This document shows, piece after piece, positions 1 to 11,199 of a DNA stretch of 64,000 bases. The notes beneath the pieces are model-generated. The model did no database searches. It was not told the DNA's origin and worked only from the letters and a program-made list of their open reading frames with translations. This DNA comes from Amaranthus tricolor. Its lineage: Eukaryota > Streptophyta > Magnoliopsida > Caryophyllales > Amaranthaceae. Each line of letters begins with the position of its first letter. Within the stretch, counting starts at the first letter, position 1. The stretch lies in contig NC_080056.1 in assembly GCF_026212465.1 (NCBI RefSeq), forward strand, positions 23,054,517 through 23,118,516, read 5' to 3'. The translations under genes were made by a program, and so were the position numbers.

Positions 1-955
1 CATAACGTATTTTCTAATGTATACACTATCAAACATAAAGTTAGATTGAAGGATCTATTACCTTTGCCCCCATATAAGACTATCCTAACCCCTACAAAAC
101 AGAAAAAGATAAACTATATCACAATCAAGAAGGAATGCAACAGAGAAGTACAGACTAAGAGGAGGCTCATGTTTCTGTTCACTAAAGAAATTAGTGAGGA
201 TCAAATTCAACACCATAGTAAGATCAAAAAACTACTTGAAGAATCTAGTGATGTGTTTCCGCAAGAATTACTGGAAGGTTTACCCCCACTTAGGGGTATA
301 GAACACCAAATAGACTTAATACCAGGTTCGCAAATTCCCAATAAACCATTATATAGGAAAAATCCACAAGAGGCTTTAGAGTTACAAAGACGGGTTGATA
401 AACTGCTAGCTAAAGGCTATGTGAGGTAAAGCATTAGTCCTTGTGCTGTACCAACTCTTTTAGTACCTAAGAAGGATGGAACTTGGAGAATGTGCATTGA
501 TAGGAGTATGAACAATATTACCATTAAATATAGGTTTCCTATACCTAGAATAGATGACATGTTAGATGAGCTCACAGGTGCACAATGGTTTAGTAAAATT
601 GACCTAAGAAGTGGGTACCATCAAATTAGGATGAAAGAGGGAGATAAGTGGAAAACAGCCTTCAAAACCAAGTATGACCTATATGAATGGCTTGTTTTGC
701 CTTTTGGTCTTACTAGTTCCACCAACACTTTTATGAGGCTAATAAATGAGATACTTAGGCCTAATCTAGGAAAATTTGTAGTCGTATATCTAGATGACAT
801 TTTGATTTGCAGCAAGGAGTTAGAGGAACACATGGAACACTTGAGACTAATCTTTGAAGTTTTAAGAAAGCAGAAACTTTATGGGAAGATGGAGAAATGT
901 CACTTTCTGAGCCAAGAAATTAGTTTTCTGGGCTTCTTCATAAATAGAGAGGGTG
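1..955 (+). pseudogene. Ty3/gypsy chromovirus reverse transcriptase fragment (5' cut by window edge)
   Basis: Pol fragment reading through the protease-RT linker and the RT core. An in-frame TAA at 427-429 splits it where related proteins have a Glu before the Ser-Pro-Cys segment. RT motifs are visible: [12 protein letters not shown] (470-500), [13 protein letters not shown] (590-627), a PFGL block near 702 and the catalytic YLDD box at 787-798, followed by the [10 protein letters not shown] block near 926-955. The sequence stops being gypsy at about 955, exactly where a Copia element on the other strand begins. RNase H and the start of integrase are therefore missing, and the integrase half of the same element resumes at 6806. 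The motif style (KTAFKT...[10 protein letters not shown]) fits the CRM/Reina side of the chromoviruses; that lineage call is inference. Non-functional. Confidence 0.85.
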
Positions 956-3376
956 TTCTTTTATATATTTTTGTTGGTGAATAAAGATTCCATCTGCAGT
1001 TTGTTTAATTTGCAAACCAAGGAAGAAATTTACTTCTCCCATCATACTCATTTCAAATTCAGTGCTCATAGGTTAGCCAATTCTTTACTCAGCAATTCAT
1101 TGGTAGCTCCAAAAATAATATCATCAACATATATTTGAACAACTAAAATATCAGAACCTCTATTCTTAAAGAATAAGGTTTTGTCGATTTTACCTCTAAC
1201 AAAGTTATTATCAATCAAGAACTTTGATATTCTTTCATACCATTGCCTAGGAGCTTGTTTTAAGCCATAAAGAGCTTTATCAAGCTTGTAGACATGATCA
1301 AGACAAGAGGTATTTTCAAAGCCTGGGGGTTGTTCAACAAAAACTTCTTCATCAAGAAAACTATTTAAGAAAGCACATTTCACATCCATTTGATATAATT
1401 TAAAGTTCATGAATGCAGCAAAAGAAATTAAAATTCTAAAGCCTCTAACCTTGCTACCGGAGCAAATGTCTTGGTGTAATCAATTCCTTCTTGTTGATTG
1501 TACCCTTTGACCACGAGCCTTGCTTTGTTTCTTACAATTATTCTATGCTCATCTAATTTGTTCCGAAATACCCATTTTAGACCAATTACCTTTTTGTGTT
1601 TTGGTTTGGGTTCTAAATGCAATACTTTATTTCTTTCAAATTCATTCAATTCATCTTGCATGGCTACGATCCATTCGGAATCCTTTAGAGCTTCTTCGTG
1701 ATTTTTGGGTTCAAGTGATGATAGGAACGCAAAGTGTGCACAAAAGTTTCTCATTTGGGATCTGGTTTGTGTTCTCTTATTCAAATCACTTACAATCAAA
1801 TCAAGTGGATGACATCTTTGATATTTCCAAGGTTTAGGTACAAATTTTCTTGTGGGAATAGTAGTATTTTCTTGATCATTCGCTTGATTGTTGTTTTGTT
1901 CAGCTATTGGATCAGCTTGCTCATTTGTGGGAACAGCTGGATTGGGAACAGTCTGCTGGTCTTGATGTACTGGCAGTAAATGATCTTGATCATACCTTTC
2001 TGCTTCTTCTGGAATTGGCTGTTCACCTGCTATTCCTTGATCTTGCACTATCATTTCTTCTTCATCGTCCTCTAGATTTGCAAGACCTATTTTAAAATTA
2101 TTTATATCCTGTTCACTTGTCAAAAAGTTAGTTTCATTGAAAATTATGTGAACGGATTCCTCTACGCTAATTATTCTTTTATTGTAAACTCTTTAGGCTT
2201 TACTATTTGTTGAATAGCCAAGAAATACCGCTTCATCACTTCTTTCATCAAACTTTCCTATATTTCGTTTTCCATTAACATGAACAAAGCATTTACATCC
2301 AAACACACGAAAATAGGAAACATTTGGTTTTACACCTTTAAGCAATTCATAGGGTGTCTTTGAGGTGATGGGTCTTATTAATACACGATTTAATATATAA
2401 CATGCAATATTGACAGCCTCGGCCCAAAAATTTCTAGGTAGACCACTAGCAATTAACATGGTTCTAGCCATTTTCTCTAAACTTCTATTTTTTCTTTCTA
2501 CCACACCATTTTGTTGTGGTGTTCTTGGTGCGGAAAACTTATCACTTATTCCATGTTCATTGCAGTAACTCATAAAGCTTGAATTTTCGAATTCTTTGCC
2601 ATGATCTTACCTTATGTGAATAATTTGATTATTGGTAGATTTTTGTATTTTGTTAGCAAAAGAAACAAACTCATTAAAAGCTTCATCTTTACTTACTAAA
2701 AATAAAGTCCATGTAAATCTACTGTAATCATCAACAATAACAAACACATATCTTTCGCCACTACGGCTTTGTATTCTCATAGGTCCACACAAATCCATAT
2801 GAATTAATTCAAGCGGTTTGGAGGTGGTCACAACATTCTTTGATTTAAAAGATGACCACCTCCTTTGGCACAAGGATCACAAATTTCATCCTTTATGAAT
2901 TTTATAGCTAGTAGTCCTCTAACTAGGTCTTTTGATATTAAAGAATTGATCAAGGTATATCTAGCATGACCTAGACGCTTATGCCAAAGAAGTGGGTTAT
3001 CTTCTATAACACTTAAACACGTTAGACTGGATTTGGGAACACTGTCCAGGTCCACAACATAAGTGTTCCCTTTTCTGATTCCTTCAAGAACTGTGTCTCC
3101 TGTGTCATTCCTAGAAATAATGCACGTTTTAGAAGTAAAGTTTACAGAGTTACCTTTATCGTAGAACTGAGAAATGCTAAGTAACTTATGTTTCAAATTC
3201 TCGACTAAAAATACATTATCGATAGCATGAGAACTTGACCTTCCAACCGTTCTTTTGGCGATTATCTCACCCTTCATATTTTCATCGAAGGTTACAGTCC
3301 CCCCATCATAGGCTTCCAATGAAAGAAATTTTGATTTGTCACCTGTCGCTTGGAACACCCACTGTCGAGATACCAT
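956..3376 (-). pseudogene. Copia pol (PR-IN-RT), Sirevirus copy A, broken and truncated
   Basis: Reading leftwards from 3376: the protease region (the usual Asp-Ser-Gly start lies just upstream in decayed sequence), the GAG-pre-integrase segment [11 protein letters not shown], integrase with HMDLCGPM and VDDYSRFTW (2607-2873) and NGVVERKNR (2193-2573). A variable linker plus the RT N-terminus follow (1428-2123), then the RT core with [10 protein letters not shown] and the catalytic YVDDIIFG box (1066-1410). At least four breaks separate these blocks. They include frameshifts near 2830, 2590 and 1430, and the early end within RT at about 956. Residue-by-residue similarity to the intact pol at 15384-18614 makes the identity certain. 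Not functional. Confidence 0.85.
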
Positions 3377-3483
3377 GAGTTGTTCCCCCTCACTTGGACC
3401 TGAAAAAAAAATTAATTGTTAGTAACAGGAACCCACGCTTTCTTGGGTTCCTTGTCAATTTTACATGAATCAGTTTCTTAATC

Positions 3484-5210
3484 CATATGTTATTGACATA
3501 GTTTTTTGTTGGAGATTTGCTGTTCCTTTTTGGTACACTGGTCCTTCAGATGGCCAGTTTTTCCACAAAAGGAACAGATTCTGTCATTAGGGAGATCAAT
3601 GTAAACCTTCTTCTTGTTATACTTAAAGTAATTTAGGCCTTTTGAATTTTTACTTTTGGCATCTTGAATCCATTTGGGAGTAATTTTAATATTCCCTTTT
3701 TCTCTTGAATTTAATTCAAGCATATCATTGTTGATACGGTTGGATTCTAGATTTATTTTTAAATTTTGAAAATCATTGCACAAATCTTTAGTAGATGCAT
3801 CATTCAATTCTTTATTCAAGCCTAATAATTTGTATTGCGTTAACTCAACATTAAGAATAACATTTTCCGTTTTAACTCTTTCCATATTTTCTTTTAGAAT
3901 TGTATTTTGGTCCAACGAACTAAAAAATCTGTTTTGGACATCGAATCTAAAGGTGCTTATGTAGGAAATATGGTCTTTGCTTATCTTAGGCTCCTTTTCC
4001 AATTGGACACACTTATCATTACAATTTCCTAGTTTACCTTGTGTCTCCTTTAGCAACTCTATTAATTTATTTTTATTCAAATTGGATGGATAGACAGAAA
4101 ATGAGTTAGAAGTATTTACCTGCTTTCCTTTGGATTTCTCCTCCTTGCTTTCGTGCGTAGCCATGAGACATAGGTTTACTGTTTCTTCCTCTTGGGGAAT
4201 TTCAGTTTCATTATCACTTTTAGATTCTCCCCATGCTGCAATCATGGCTTTGCGAAAGTCGGTCTTGTTAAAATTTCCTTGTCTTAGCGGTCTTCCTGAA
4301 TCCCTTGCCTTTCCCTTGCCCTTTTCATTTTTCCACATTGGGCATTCCTTGATGAAGTGTTCGATACTACCACATTTGTGGCACTCAAGATTGGATTTTG
4401 TTCTTCTTTCTTTGTTGTTTCTTTGATTTGAATACCTGCTGTTCCTGAAGAACTTCTTGAATTTACATTCCAGCAGAGCAGCCTCCTCCTCATCACATTC
4501 GGATTCCTTCTATTCTGCTGATGCCAGGGCCAGTCCTTTGTTTCGGGAACTGTCTACTGTTCCATAATGTAATTCTTGAGTCATTAGGGAACCTGCCAAC
4601 TCTTCCAGATTAAATTTTGTAAAATCTTTGGACTCCTGTATGGCAGTAATCTTGGCTCTCCAGCGTTCATCTTGAGGGAGGCTTCTTAGGATTTTTCTTA
4701 CTTGTTCATTAGTGGGAATAATTCTTTCAAGAGAGACAAGTTCGTTTGTGATGTTAGTGAACCTTGTAAACATCTCTTGGATGCTTTCTCTTAGTTCCAT
4801 AACAAATCTTTCATATTTAGACATCAACAAGTCTATCTTGGAACGTTTAACTTCACTTGTTCCCTCATGGGTAATAGCCAACAGGTCCCAAATCTGCTTG
4901 GCAGATTTGCACCCCATTATTCGATTATGTTCGTTTGGTCCAAGACCACAGTGAAGTAATTTTATGGCAAGAGCATTTATTTTCATCTTTTGAAAATCTT
5001 CTTTTTCAAATTCGGTTATGGGTTTGGGAACAATTTCATTATTGGAGTTAGTAGTGGTTACCTCAATGTTTCCAATTTCGATGATTTCTAAACTTGATAA
5101 TTTTCCACTTTGATGAAGATCTCCATCCTATTCTTCCAATAAGTGTAGAATTTTCCATCAAACATGGGTGGTCTTTGAGTAGAGTACCCTTCTTCCATTC
5201 GCTCGTTCAT
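3484..5210 (-). pseudogene. Copia gag, Sirevirus copy A, broken
   Basis: Starts at the ATG at 5210 (MNERMEEGYSTQ...), the same start context as copies B and C. The N-terminal part is the UBN2-type Copia gag domain (4510-4986, with the LLHCGLGPNEHNRIMGCK block). It is followed by a basic region, a first zinc-knuckle region near 4370-4400, a long charged and partly helical middle (3800-4300), and a CCHC zinc knuckle of the form CSFCGKTGHLKDQC near 3530-3570. Lesions include a TAG soon after ENYQV near 5090, a stop near 4510 and frameshifts near 4290-4500. The two knuckles seen here are exactly the segment lost from copy B. Confidence 0.8.
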
Positions 5211-5274
5211 AATTGAAATCTCTAAGAACACCAGGATTTTGCCCTCAAGGTTTTCCTAATCAAATGGGAACAGG

Positions 5275-5286
5275 GCTCTGATACCA
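5275..5286 (-). promoter_or_regulatory. Primer-binding site (tRNA-iMet), Sirevirus copy A
   Basis: The minus strand reads TGGTATCAGAGC, the standard plant initiator-Met tRNA complement. It lies two bases inside the 5' LTR end (LTR edge at 5289) and fixes both the element's orientation and its LTR boundary. The same 12-mer is used by copies B and C and by Tekay T1. Confidence 0.9.
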
Positions 5287-5889
5287 ATTGTAGACTAAGT
5301 TCGAGATGAGAACAACAACAAGAGGGGGGGGGTGAATTGTTGTTGTTATAAGTTTAAGCGTTTTTGCCCTGTTTTTGCGGAATTAAATAAAATGAATAAA
5401 ACTTAAACTTATAGTGAAATAAACGAAAGAGACAACTCGATTTTTACGTGGAAACCTTCTAGGCCTAATTAGAAGGAAAAAACACTACCCCACGAGATTT
5501 GTAAACTCTTTACTATGTTTAAGGCAACTCGTTACAATTACATTAAATACCTTGCTTCACTCGAAGCGCATCAACTAGGCCAAACTCTCTTTCTATTGCT
5601 TCATTCAAAGCAACTAACTTAGCTTCACTAAAAGCTAAACTCTTAACAAGCTTCACTAAAAGCTATCTAATCCCCCTTAGACTCACCCAAGTCTAATTAC
5701 AAATATCACTCAAAAACCCTTACAAAAAGGATAAAAATTCTCTAAAAATAAAATCAATAAGTTGCATAAGAAAATATTATAAAATTAATTGGAAATTTTA
5801 AAACAAAATTTTCTTGTATAAATTTAAAAACATCGCATGAATTAGAGAGCTCATACGATGGCATACCCTTCGGAACAGCCGAATAGATC

Positions 5890-5901
5890 TCTATTTATAG
5901 A
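5890..5901 (-). promoter_or_regulatory. TATA box in LTR of copy A
   Basis: The minus strand reads CTATAAATAGA, at the same relative place as the TATA boxes in the 5' LTRs of copies B (20191-20201) and C (55471-55480). It probably marks the U3 promoter. Placement is by motif and conservation only. Confidence 0.6.
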
Positions 5902-6039
5902 ATCAAAAATCCCTAATGTAAAGGAAGTGACCAACCACTATTCCCTTATCCCAAATAATAAGCAGAATAATGTGGATCTTAAGATTCAAGGTCATCCTAC
6001 GGTTAATATCTAAAAAATAGGCATTAATCTTGACAAATT

Positions 6040-6350
6040 CAAGTGCACAGTTACCTCAATAATAACCGCTGTTCCCATGTACTAAGAATAGGAAAATCAA
6101 CTGCTGTTCCCTTTTACTAATAATAGCAGCAGTTCCCAAATACTAAAATTAGTTACAGTTTCCTTTTTCCAATAATAACCACGGTTACTTATACTAATTT
6201 TAGGCACGGTTACACCAAGCTAATAATAGGGACGGTTGCCTAATTACTAATATTAGGGATGGTTACCTATTTAGTAATATTAGGGATGGTTATTCTAATA
6301 ATAACTAAAGTTTCCTAATCATCAGCTGCTGTTCCTATTTTTAGCCAATT
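6040..6350. repeat. Degenerate ~30-bp minisatellite inside the LTR of copy A
   Basis: About ten imperfect units, each with an AATA(A/T)TA(G/A) spacer followed by a GG(A/T)NGGTTNCC or GCTGTTCCC core. For example, AATATTAGGGATGGTTACC near 6250 recurs almost exactly near 6280. Unit length is about 28-33 bp. Copies B and C have only one or two units here, which explains the longer LTR of copy A. Confidence 0.7.
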
Positions 6351-6805
6351 CAATTATTCACTAAATATAGACCCTAAAATAAAGGCTTATAAAAACGTTA
6401 GATATTTTTTGAAAAATACTTTGCCAATTAACTTTGATAATTTATTAATGCAACAAATTAACTTTAATTAATACATCAACTAAAAATAGAAAATATAATT
6501 AAAAACAGAATTTCAGTGCACGTATTAAGCTGACTCGAATCCAGGAACTGTGCGATGTCTCCAATTTCCAGTTTTGTTAGAACATCAAACTTGGGAACAG
6601 TAGGCCTCTTGTCTACATGTTACATGCTAAGTGATATACTTCTTCTAAGATCTTTTGGATCCTTTTGACACGTAAATTTCCATAGACCAAGTCATAGGTA
6701 CTATCAACGATCATAATCACGACCGGATATTAACCTGCACACAATCCTAAAAACATATTTTTTTATAGAAAGTGTAGTCATCAAAAAAACTTAAGATGTC
6801 CAACA

Positions 6806-8164
6806 TTTCTTTTCAAGGGAAATAGACTATGCATTCCTAAGTCACCATTGAGACAATCACTAGTCAAGGAAGTCCGTGAGGGTACTTTGGGAGGTCATTT
6901 TGGTATAAAAAAGATTCTTGAGATGGTAGCACAACATTTGTACTGGCTTAAGATGTTAGGTACCATAGGAAATTATATTCTGAAGTGTGAGACTTGCATA
7001 AAGGCTAAGTTGACCTTTCATAGAGGGGAATACAAACTTTTACCTACTACTGATAGATCATGGGAACATGTGAGCATAGATTTTGTGGTAGTCCTACCTA
7101 GAACACAAAGAGGAAAGGATGCTATCATAGTAGTGGTAGATAGATTTTCGAAAATAGCTCACTTTATTGCTTGTCAAAAAGTAGATGATGCTAACAATGT
7201 GGCTAAACTATACTTTGCAGAAAGTGTTAGGTTGCATGGGGTCCCTAGAACTATTGTATCAGACAGGGATAGCAAATTTCTAAGTTTCTTTTAGAACACC
7301 CTATGGAGACTATTAGGCACAAGGTTGTTGTTTAGTACCTCACATCATCGTGAAACAGATGGATAAATAGAGGTTACTAACAGGACTTTACAAGAGCACC
7401 AAAGATTAGGACTTAAGACTGTGCCATGTAGAGTTTGCCTACAATAAAATTCCAAGTCATACCACAAAGCACTCTTCTTTTGCATGTGTGTATGGAGTGA
7501 ATCCCTTGTTCCCAATCAACCTAATTGATCTCCCAACTCATTTCAGGTACAATCCTGATGCAAAACAACAAGCAGCAAGGATACTACAGATTCATGAACA
7601 AGTCAAAGAAAACATCATAAAGGCCAATGAAAGATACAGCTCAAAGGCAAACAAGAGCATTGGTAGATGGAATTCCAAGAAGGAGACTTGGTTAGGATTC
7701 ATTTGAGGAAAGACAAATTTCCTAAACACAGACAAAAAAAACTACACCTAAGAGCTGATGGCCCTTTTAAGATTCTGAAAAAGATTGGAGACAATGCTTA
7801 CAAGGTGGATCTTCCTGATACATATGGAGTCTCCAACATCTTTAATGTCGGTGACCTGAGGCAGCATGAAGGCAACACAGAATTGGGGACAATTCTTCTT
7901 AAAAAAAGAGGGACTGATCCATTTAGAAATGGGCCACAAACAAAGGCCATCACTAATGACTACAATTGGATTGATGAATCTACTATTGAGATTGGAGCCC
8001 TACAACTTGACATAAAAGTGCTACCACTTGACGATAGGCTTAGGGGAGAGCAAGGGTATGGACAGGAGCAACAAAAAATCCACTCTTATCCAAGACCCAT
8101 ACATGGTCCAAGCACAAGAGGAGTTAGGACATTATTGACAATAGGAAACAAAAGAACAAACTAA
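6806..8164 (+). pseudogene. Ty3/gypsy chromovirus integrase and C-terminal tail (continues 1-955)
   Basis: Directly after the Copia LTR the + frame resumes with GNRLCIPKSPLRQSL, the entry to the integrase zinc-binding region (HHCC: GGHFGIKK... with CETC near 6985). The catalytic core follows with IDFVVVLPRTQRGKDA (first Asp near 7080) and RTIVSDRDSKF (second Asp near 7262). A TAG near 7292 replaces the Trp of the usual FFWxTLW block, a second stop lies near 7363, and a frameshift follows. The tail at 7667-8164 carries the conserved LRADGPFKILKKIGDNAY segment and a GPSTRG motif. Neighbour relations show this is the 3' half of the element at 1-955, with its RNase H region deleted. Confidence 0.85.
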
Positions 8165-8663
8165 GTGTAGTCTTACTTGCTATTCCTTGTGCATTGTTTG
8201 GCACATGCCTATTAATAGATAGTTAAGGTTGTTAGGACATTTTTAGCAGTTGTATATCTTTAAAGGCCTATTTAAAAAGCCTTCATTCATTATTTAAGAG
8301 GATTCAGATTTTAATCATATTGACAATTAGAGTAATTGCTTATCAATTGTTCAAGGGAAGGTATAGGAGTATTTTCTAGCCTGAGTGTGTTCTTTGTGAG
8401 TGAAATAAAGAGGGCATTCAGTTTCTTCCACAAAGATTAAGAGAGTGAATCTTAATCTAAGTGTGAGGAAGAGGCCAATTGGTTGAGTAAAGACCAGTTT
8501 GTCTCTATCCAAGGCACAAAACCACTTCATTGAGGTTGTCCTGTCCACCTTCTGTTTTATTTGTATAGAAGGGTTTGTCTGATTCACACTTCAAGAATGT
8601 TCTTAAAGTTGTTCTTGAAGAATTAGTCAGGTTCTTGGTGATCTTAGCATCGTGCACGCATCA
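8165..8663 (+). repeat. Probable 3' UTR and 3' LTR of the chromovirus
   Basis: Non-coding sequence directly after the gypsy stop codon. One candidate LTR starts TGTTAGGACATTTTTAGC at 8230 and ends GTGCACGCATCA at 8663, which gives TG...CA ends. A TATA-like TATTTAAAAAG lies near 8268. A related non-coding stretch is found at about 40915-41390 (shared GCACATGCCTATTAATAG-type block). The 5' LTR lies outside the window, so the boundaries are tentative. Confidence 0.4.
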
Positions 8664-8754
8664 GATCCCAAGAAAAGGCTTCTAACATAAACATTCCACC
8701 TTTTTTATCCCACTCAGTACAATCGTATCCTACTGTAATTCACCCATCTCACAA

Positions 8755-9830
8755 CTACCACCTAAACGCAACCATGACCACGCCATTACTTTGAAGGAAG
8801 GAAGTGATCCAGTGAGAACTAGACCATACCGGTACCCACTTGTGCAGAAAATCAAGATTGAAAGAATGGCACATGATATTTTATATGCTGGAATTATATA
8901 GCCATCAAGTAGCCCCTTTACTAGCCTCGTCACACTTATCAAAAACCGGATAAAGGCCGAGGATGTCTCTAAAATGGCTTTTCGAACACATGAATTTTTT
9001 GTAATGCCCTTCGATCTCGAGAACGCCCCGACAACATTTCAATCCTTGATGAAAGAGGTTTTTCGACCATTCTTACGCAACTTTGTGTTAGTTTCTTTGA
9101 TGATATTCTCATATGTAGCTGAACGGAGGAGCATCATAAAAATTATGTGGTTCTTGTTCTTAAAACCTTGCCGGAGCACTCCTTGTTTTTTAATGGCAGC
9201 AAAAGCAGTTTGGGGTAACAAGGGTAGCTTATCTTGGTCATATTATTTCAGCTCAAGCATGGAAGTAGATCCTGAGAACATTTCAGCCATTATAAACGAG
9301 CCAGTTCTAAAAAACATTAAAGAGATCCGTGGATTTTTGGGTTTGACGGGCTATTATCATCGCTAGGTATTTTCAAAAGGCACAACACTTGACTACCCAA
9401 CTAAAGAAAGATGTGTATACTATGCATGAAATCTAATTGCTACAACCGCATTTGAGGCACTCAAGGTGTCATAACTCAGGTGCGTGTTTTAGGACTTATG
9501 CTTCAGGTCAAGGGTTAGGGGCTGTTTTACTCCAAATTTCCATATATGAAAAGGAGTTAAGGTTTTCAGTCACTGTTAGGGCCTAGAGCTCAACAAAAAT
9601 TCATATATGAAAAGGAATTAATGGCTATCGTATTTTCTGTTCTACGGTGGAAACATTACTTAATATCGCATCGATTTGTGGTGAAAACCGATCAAAGAAG
9701 TCTGAAATTCATACTTGAGCAAAAGGAAATTAGGGGTTGAGTATCAGATGTGGGCCATGAAGCTGTTGGGGTTTAATTTAACCATTGTTTACAACCCTGG
9801 ACCCAAAAACAAAGTAGTTGATGCAAATCA
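8755..9830 (+). pseudogene. Decayed Ty3/gypsy RT-RNase H fragment (second element)
   Basis: One + frame gives PPKRNHDHAITLKEG, then RTRPYRYPLVQKIKIE (pre-RT block), then SSSPFTSLVTLIKNR. It jumps to EDVSKMAFRTHEF and PFDLENAPTTFQSLMKEVFRPFLR, so about 60 residues of the RT palm are deleted. The position of the catalytic DD box is scrambled (near 9100). EIRGFLGLTGYYHR follows at 9320-9365. RNase H remnants follow in shifted frames ([15 protein letters not shown] near 9590-9640, [16 protein letters not shown] near 9680-9735). There are several stops. This is a separate element from the one at 1-8663, because its RT sequence duplicates the same domain with different residues. Confidence 0.75.
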
Positions 9831-10901
9831 TAAATCATAGGATCTCAATGGATCCAAATCAATTTCAAACTCAAATTATAAGTTTGCATGGGTACTCTAT
9901 GAGTCACCCTATGACTTGGTTGGTAGTCGGTCTGCTGTCCGCAACATGTCTTGCAAGTGTAACACAATGGTATTATGTATAATACGCGCTCAGCATTTGG
10001 TGAGCCGTTTAATCATGCTCATAACATTTGTTGTGGCATATGTACCCGCCATTAAGGCTAAAACATTTTTGTATATAATATATTTCTTGGAATTCCAATA
10101 GCATTTGAAAAGTCATAAATATCAACTTTTTCCATATGATAAACATATTTTATCAGCAATATAGTAATACATACTTTATTTTCAACATAGAAAAATCAAA
10201 TCATAATCTTTCCCACATGGGAAAAACATGCGTTAGCATAATCATATCATCACATGAGGCATCACTAACATGTATGGAAATGCTTCTTTTGAAAACGTAG
10301 TTGAAATTCAATACAATTTTCCAAAGAAATCACTAAAACGTTTCGTTTCAATCCTTCTAAAGTAAAGTAAGTATAACTTAAAAGAGTTTTGAAATTCATT
10401 CAAAACAATTAGAATATAGTTCATAAGTATATAAAATCATTATAACAAAAGATTTTATAAAACACTCTTTTCCCAAATACGTGGCAGTTTTGTCAGTAAT
10501 AAAATCGATAATTGATTTGCATAATACATATTATATCTCTAACAAGGCCCAAATTAATTAAGTCATTATAATACCTTACTTATAATGAATTTAAGGTTGT
10601 CCCATCAGATTATAATTGGTTATACCAATTTATCACGATTTTACGATTATTTTCAACAATTTAGGTATTTATCGTTATATAAAGGATGTCTTAAATCCGT
10701 AAAATTATAAACCATTAAAGTTAAACTTATTTTATACTATGAGGCAGTAGGTTAATGATACAATTTTATATTTTTGGATATGTCGCGAACTGTAGATCGC
10801 TATCACTAGTCACAAGATGATTACCCTATGAAAATATTATTAGCTCATAAGTTTGAGCCATTGTTTAAATCAAGTATGATTTCAAGAATTATGTTTGTAA
10901 G
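9831..10901. other. AT-rich non-coding stretch
   Basis: No coding region, tRNA or clear repeat unit is seen. It resembles LTR or 3' non-coding DNA of a decayed gypsy element in composition and by its position after the RNase H remnant, but no matching second copy is present in the window. It is the pre-insertion flank of Tekay T1 and was contiguous with 30278 onward. Confidence 0.4.
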
Positions 10902-11199
10902 TGTAGCAGGAGTGGCACTCTCGATACATAATTAACATTAATAATTATACTTAAGATAAATAATGCGGAAGTGTAAAACGCCGAACTACTAAAAACTATT
11001 TAAACTAAAATCGTTCAAAACATAAGTAAAAAAATATCTTACAATTGAGAAAATATAAAATAAGGTATACTTAAATACGAAAAAAAACATAAGTACAATA
11101 TAGTCATCAAGTAAAATCATTGAAGCTAAGTCCTCGATAGAATAATTAAAGTTGCGGCCTGGATCGAAACCTGAGCTAAATTTTCCTGCAAAATACTGT
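10902..11199 (-). repeat. T1 left (3') LTR, outer piece
   Basis: First 298 bp of the left LTR, matching 27658-27955 almost base for base. Interrupted at 11199/11200 by Sirevirus copy B, just after ACTGT, and resumed at 20818. Confidence 0.92.
11195..11199. repeat. Target duplication ACTGT, left side of Sirevirus copy B
   Basis: ACTGT here and at 20813-20817. The empty-site version is present at 27954-27962 in the other T1 LTR, where ATACTGTCATCC is uninterrupted. Confidence 0.92.

Larger units (their letters stand above)
956..6805 (-). mobile_element. Sirevirus-type Copia retrotransposon, copy A, 3' half deleted
   Basis: A minus-strand Copia element whose 5' LTR is at the right (5289-6805), with gag and then PR-IN-RT running leftwards. 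Compared with copy B (11200-20812) it ends inside the RT gene. The rest of RT, RNase H, the extra ORF, the polypurine tract and the 3' LTR are absent. The left edge abuts gypsy RT coding sequence and the right edge abuts gypsy integrase coding sequence in the same frame and orientation. It therefore inserted into that gypsy element, and a later deletion removed its left half together with the gypsy RNase H region. No target duplication can be tested because one end is gone. Both gag and pol carry several stops and frameshifts. Confidence 0.85.
5289..6805 (-). repeat. 5' LTR of Sirevirus copy A, with expanded internal repeat
   Basis: On the plus strand it begins TGTAGACTAAG next to the PBS and ends AAGATGTCCAACA, so it has TG...CA ends. 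It is 1517 bp, about 320 bp longer than the LTRs of copies B and C. The extra length is a degenerate tandem repeat at about 6040-6350. A TATA-like CTATAAATAG lies on the minus strand at 5891-5900. A nine-base run of G (C on the coding strand) lies near the PBS-side end. Confidence 0.85.
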
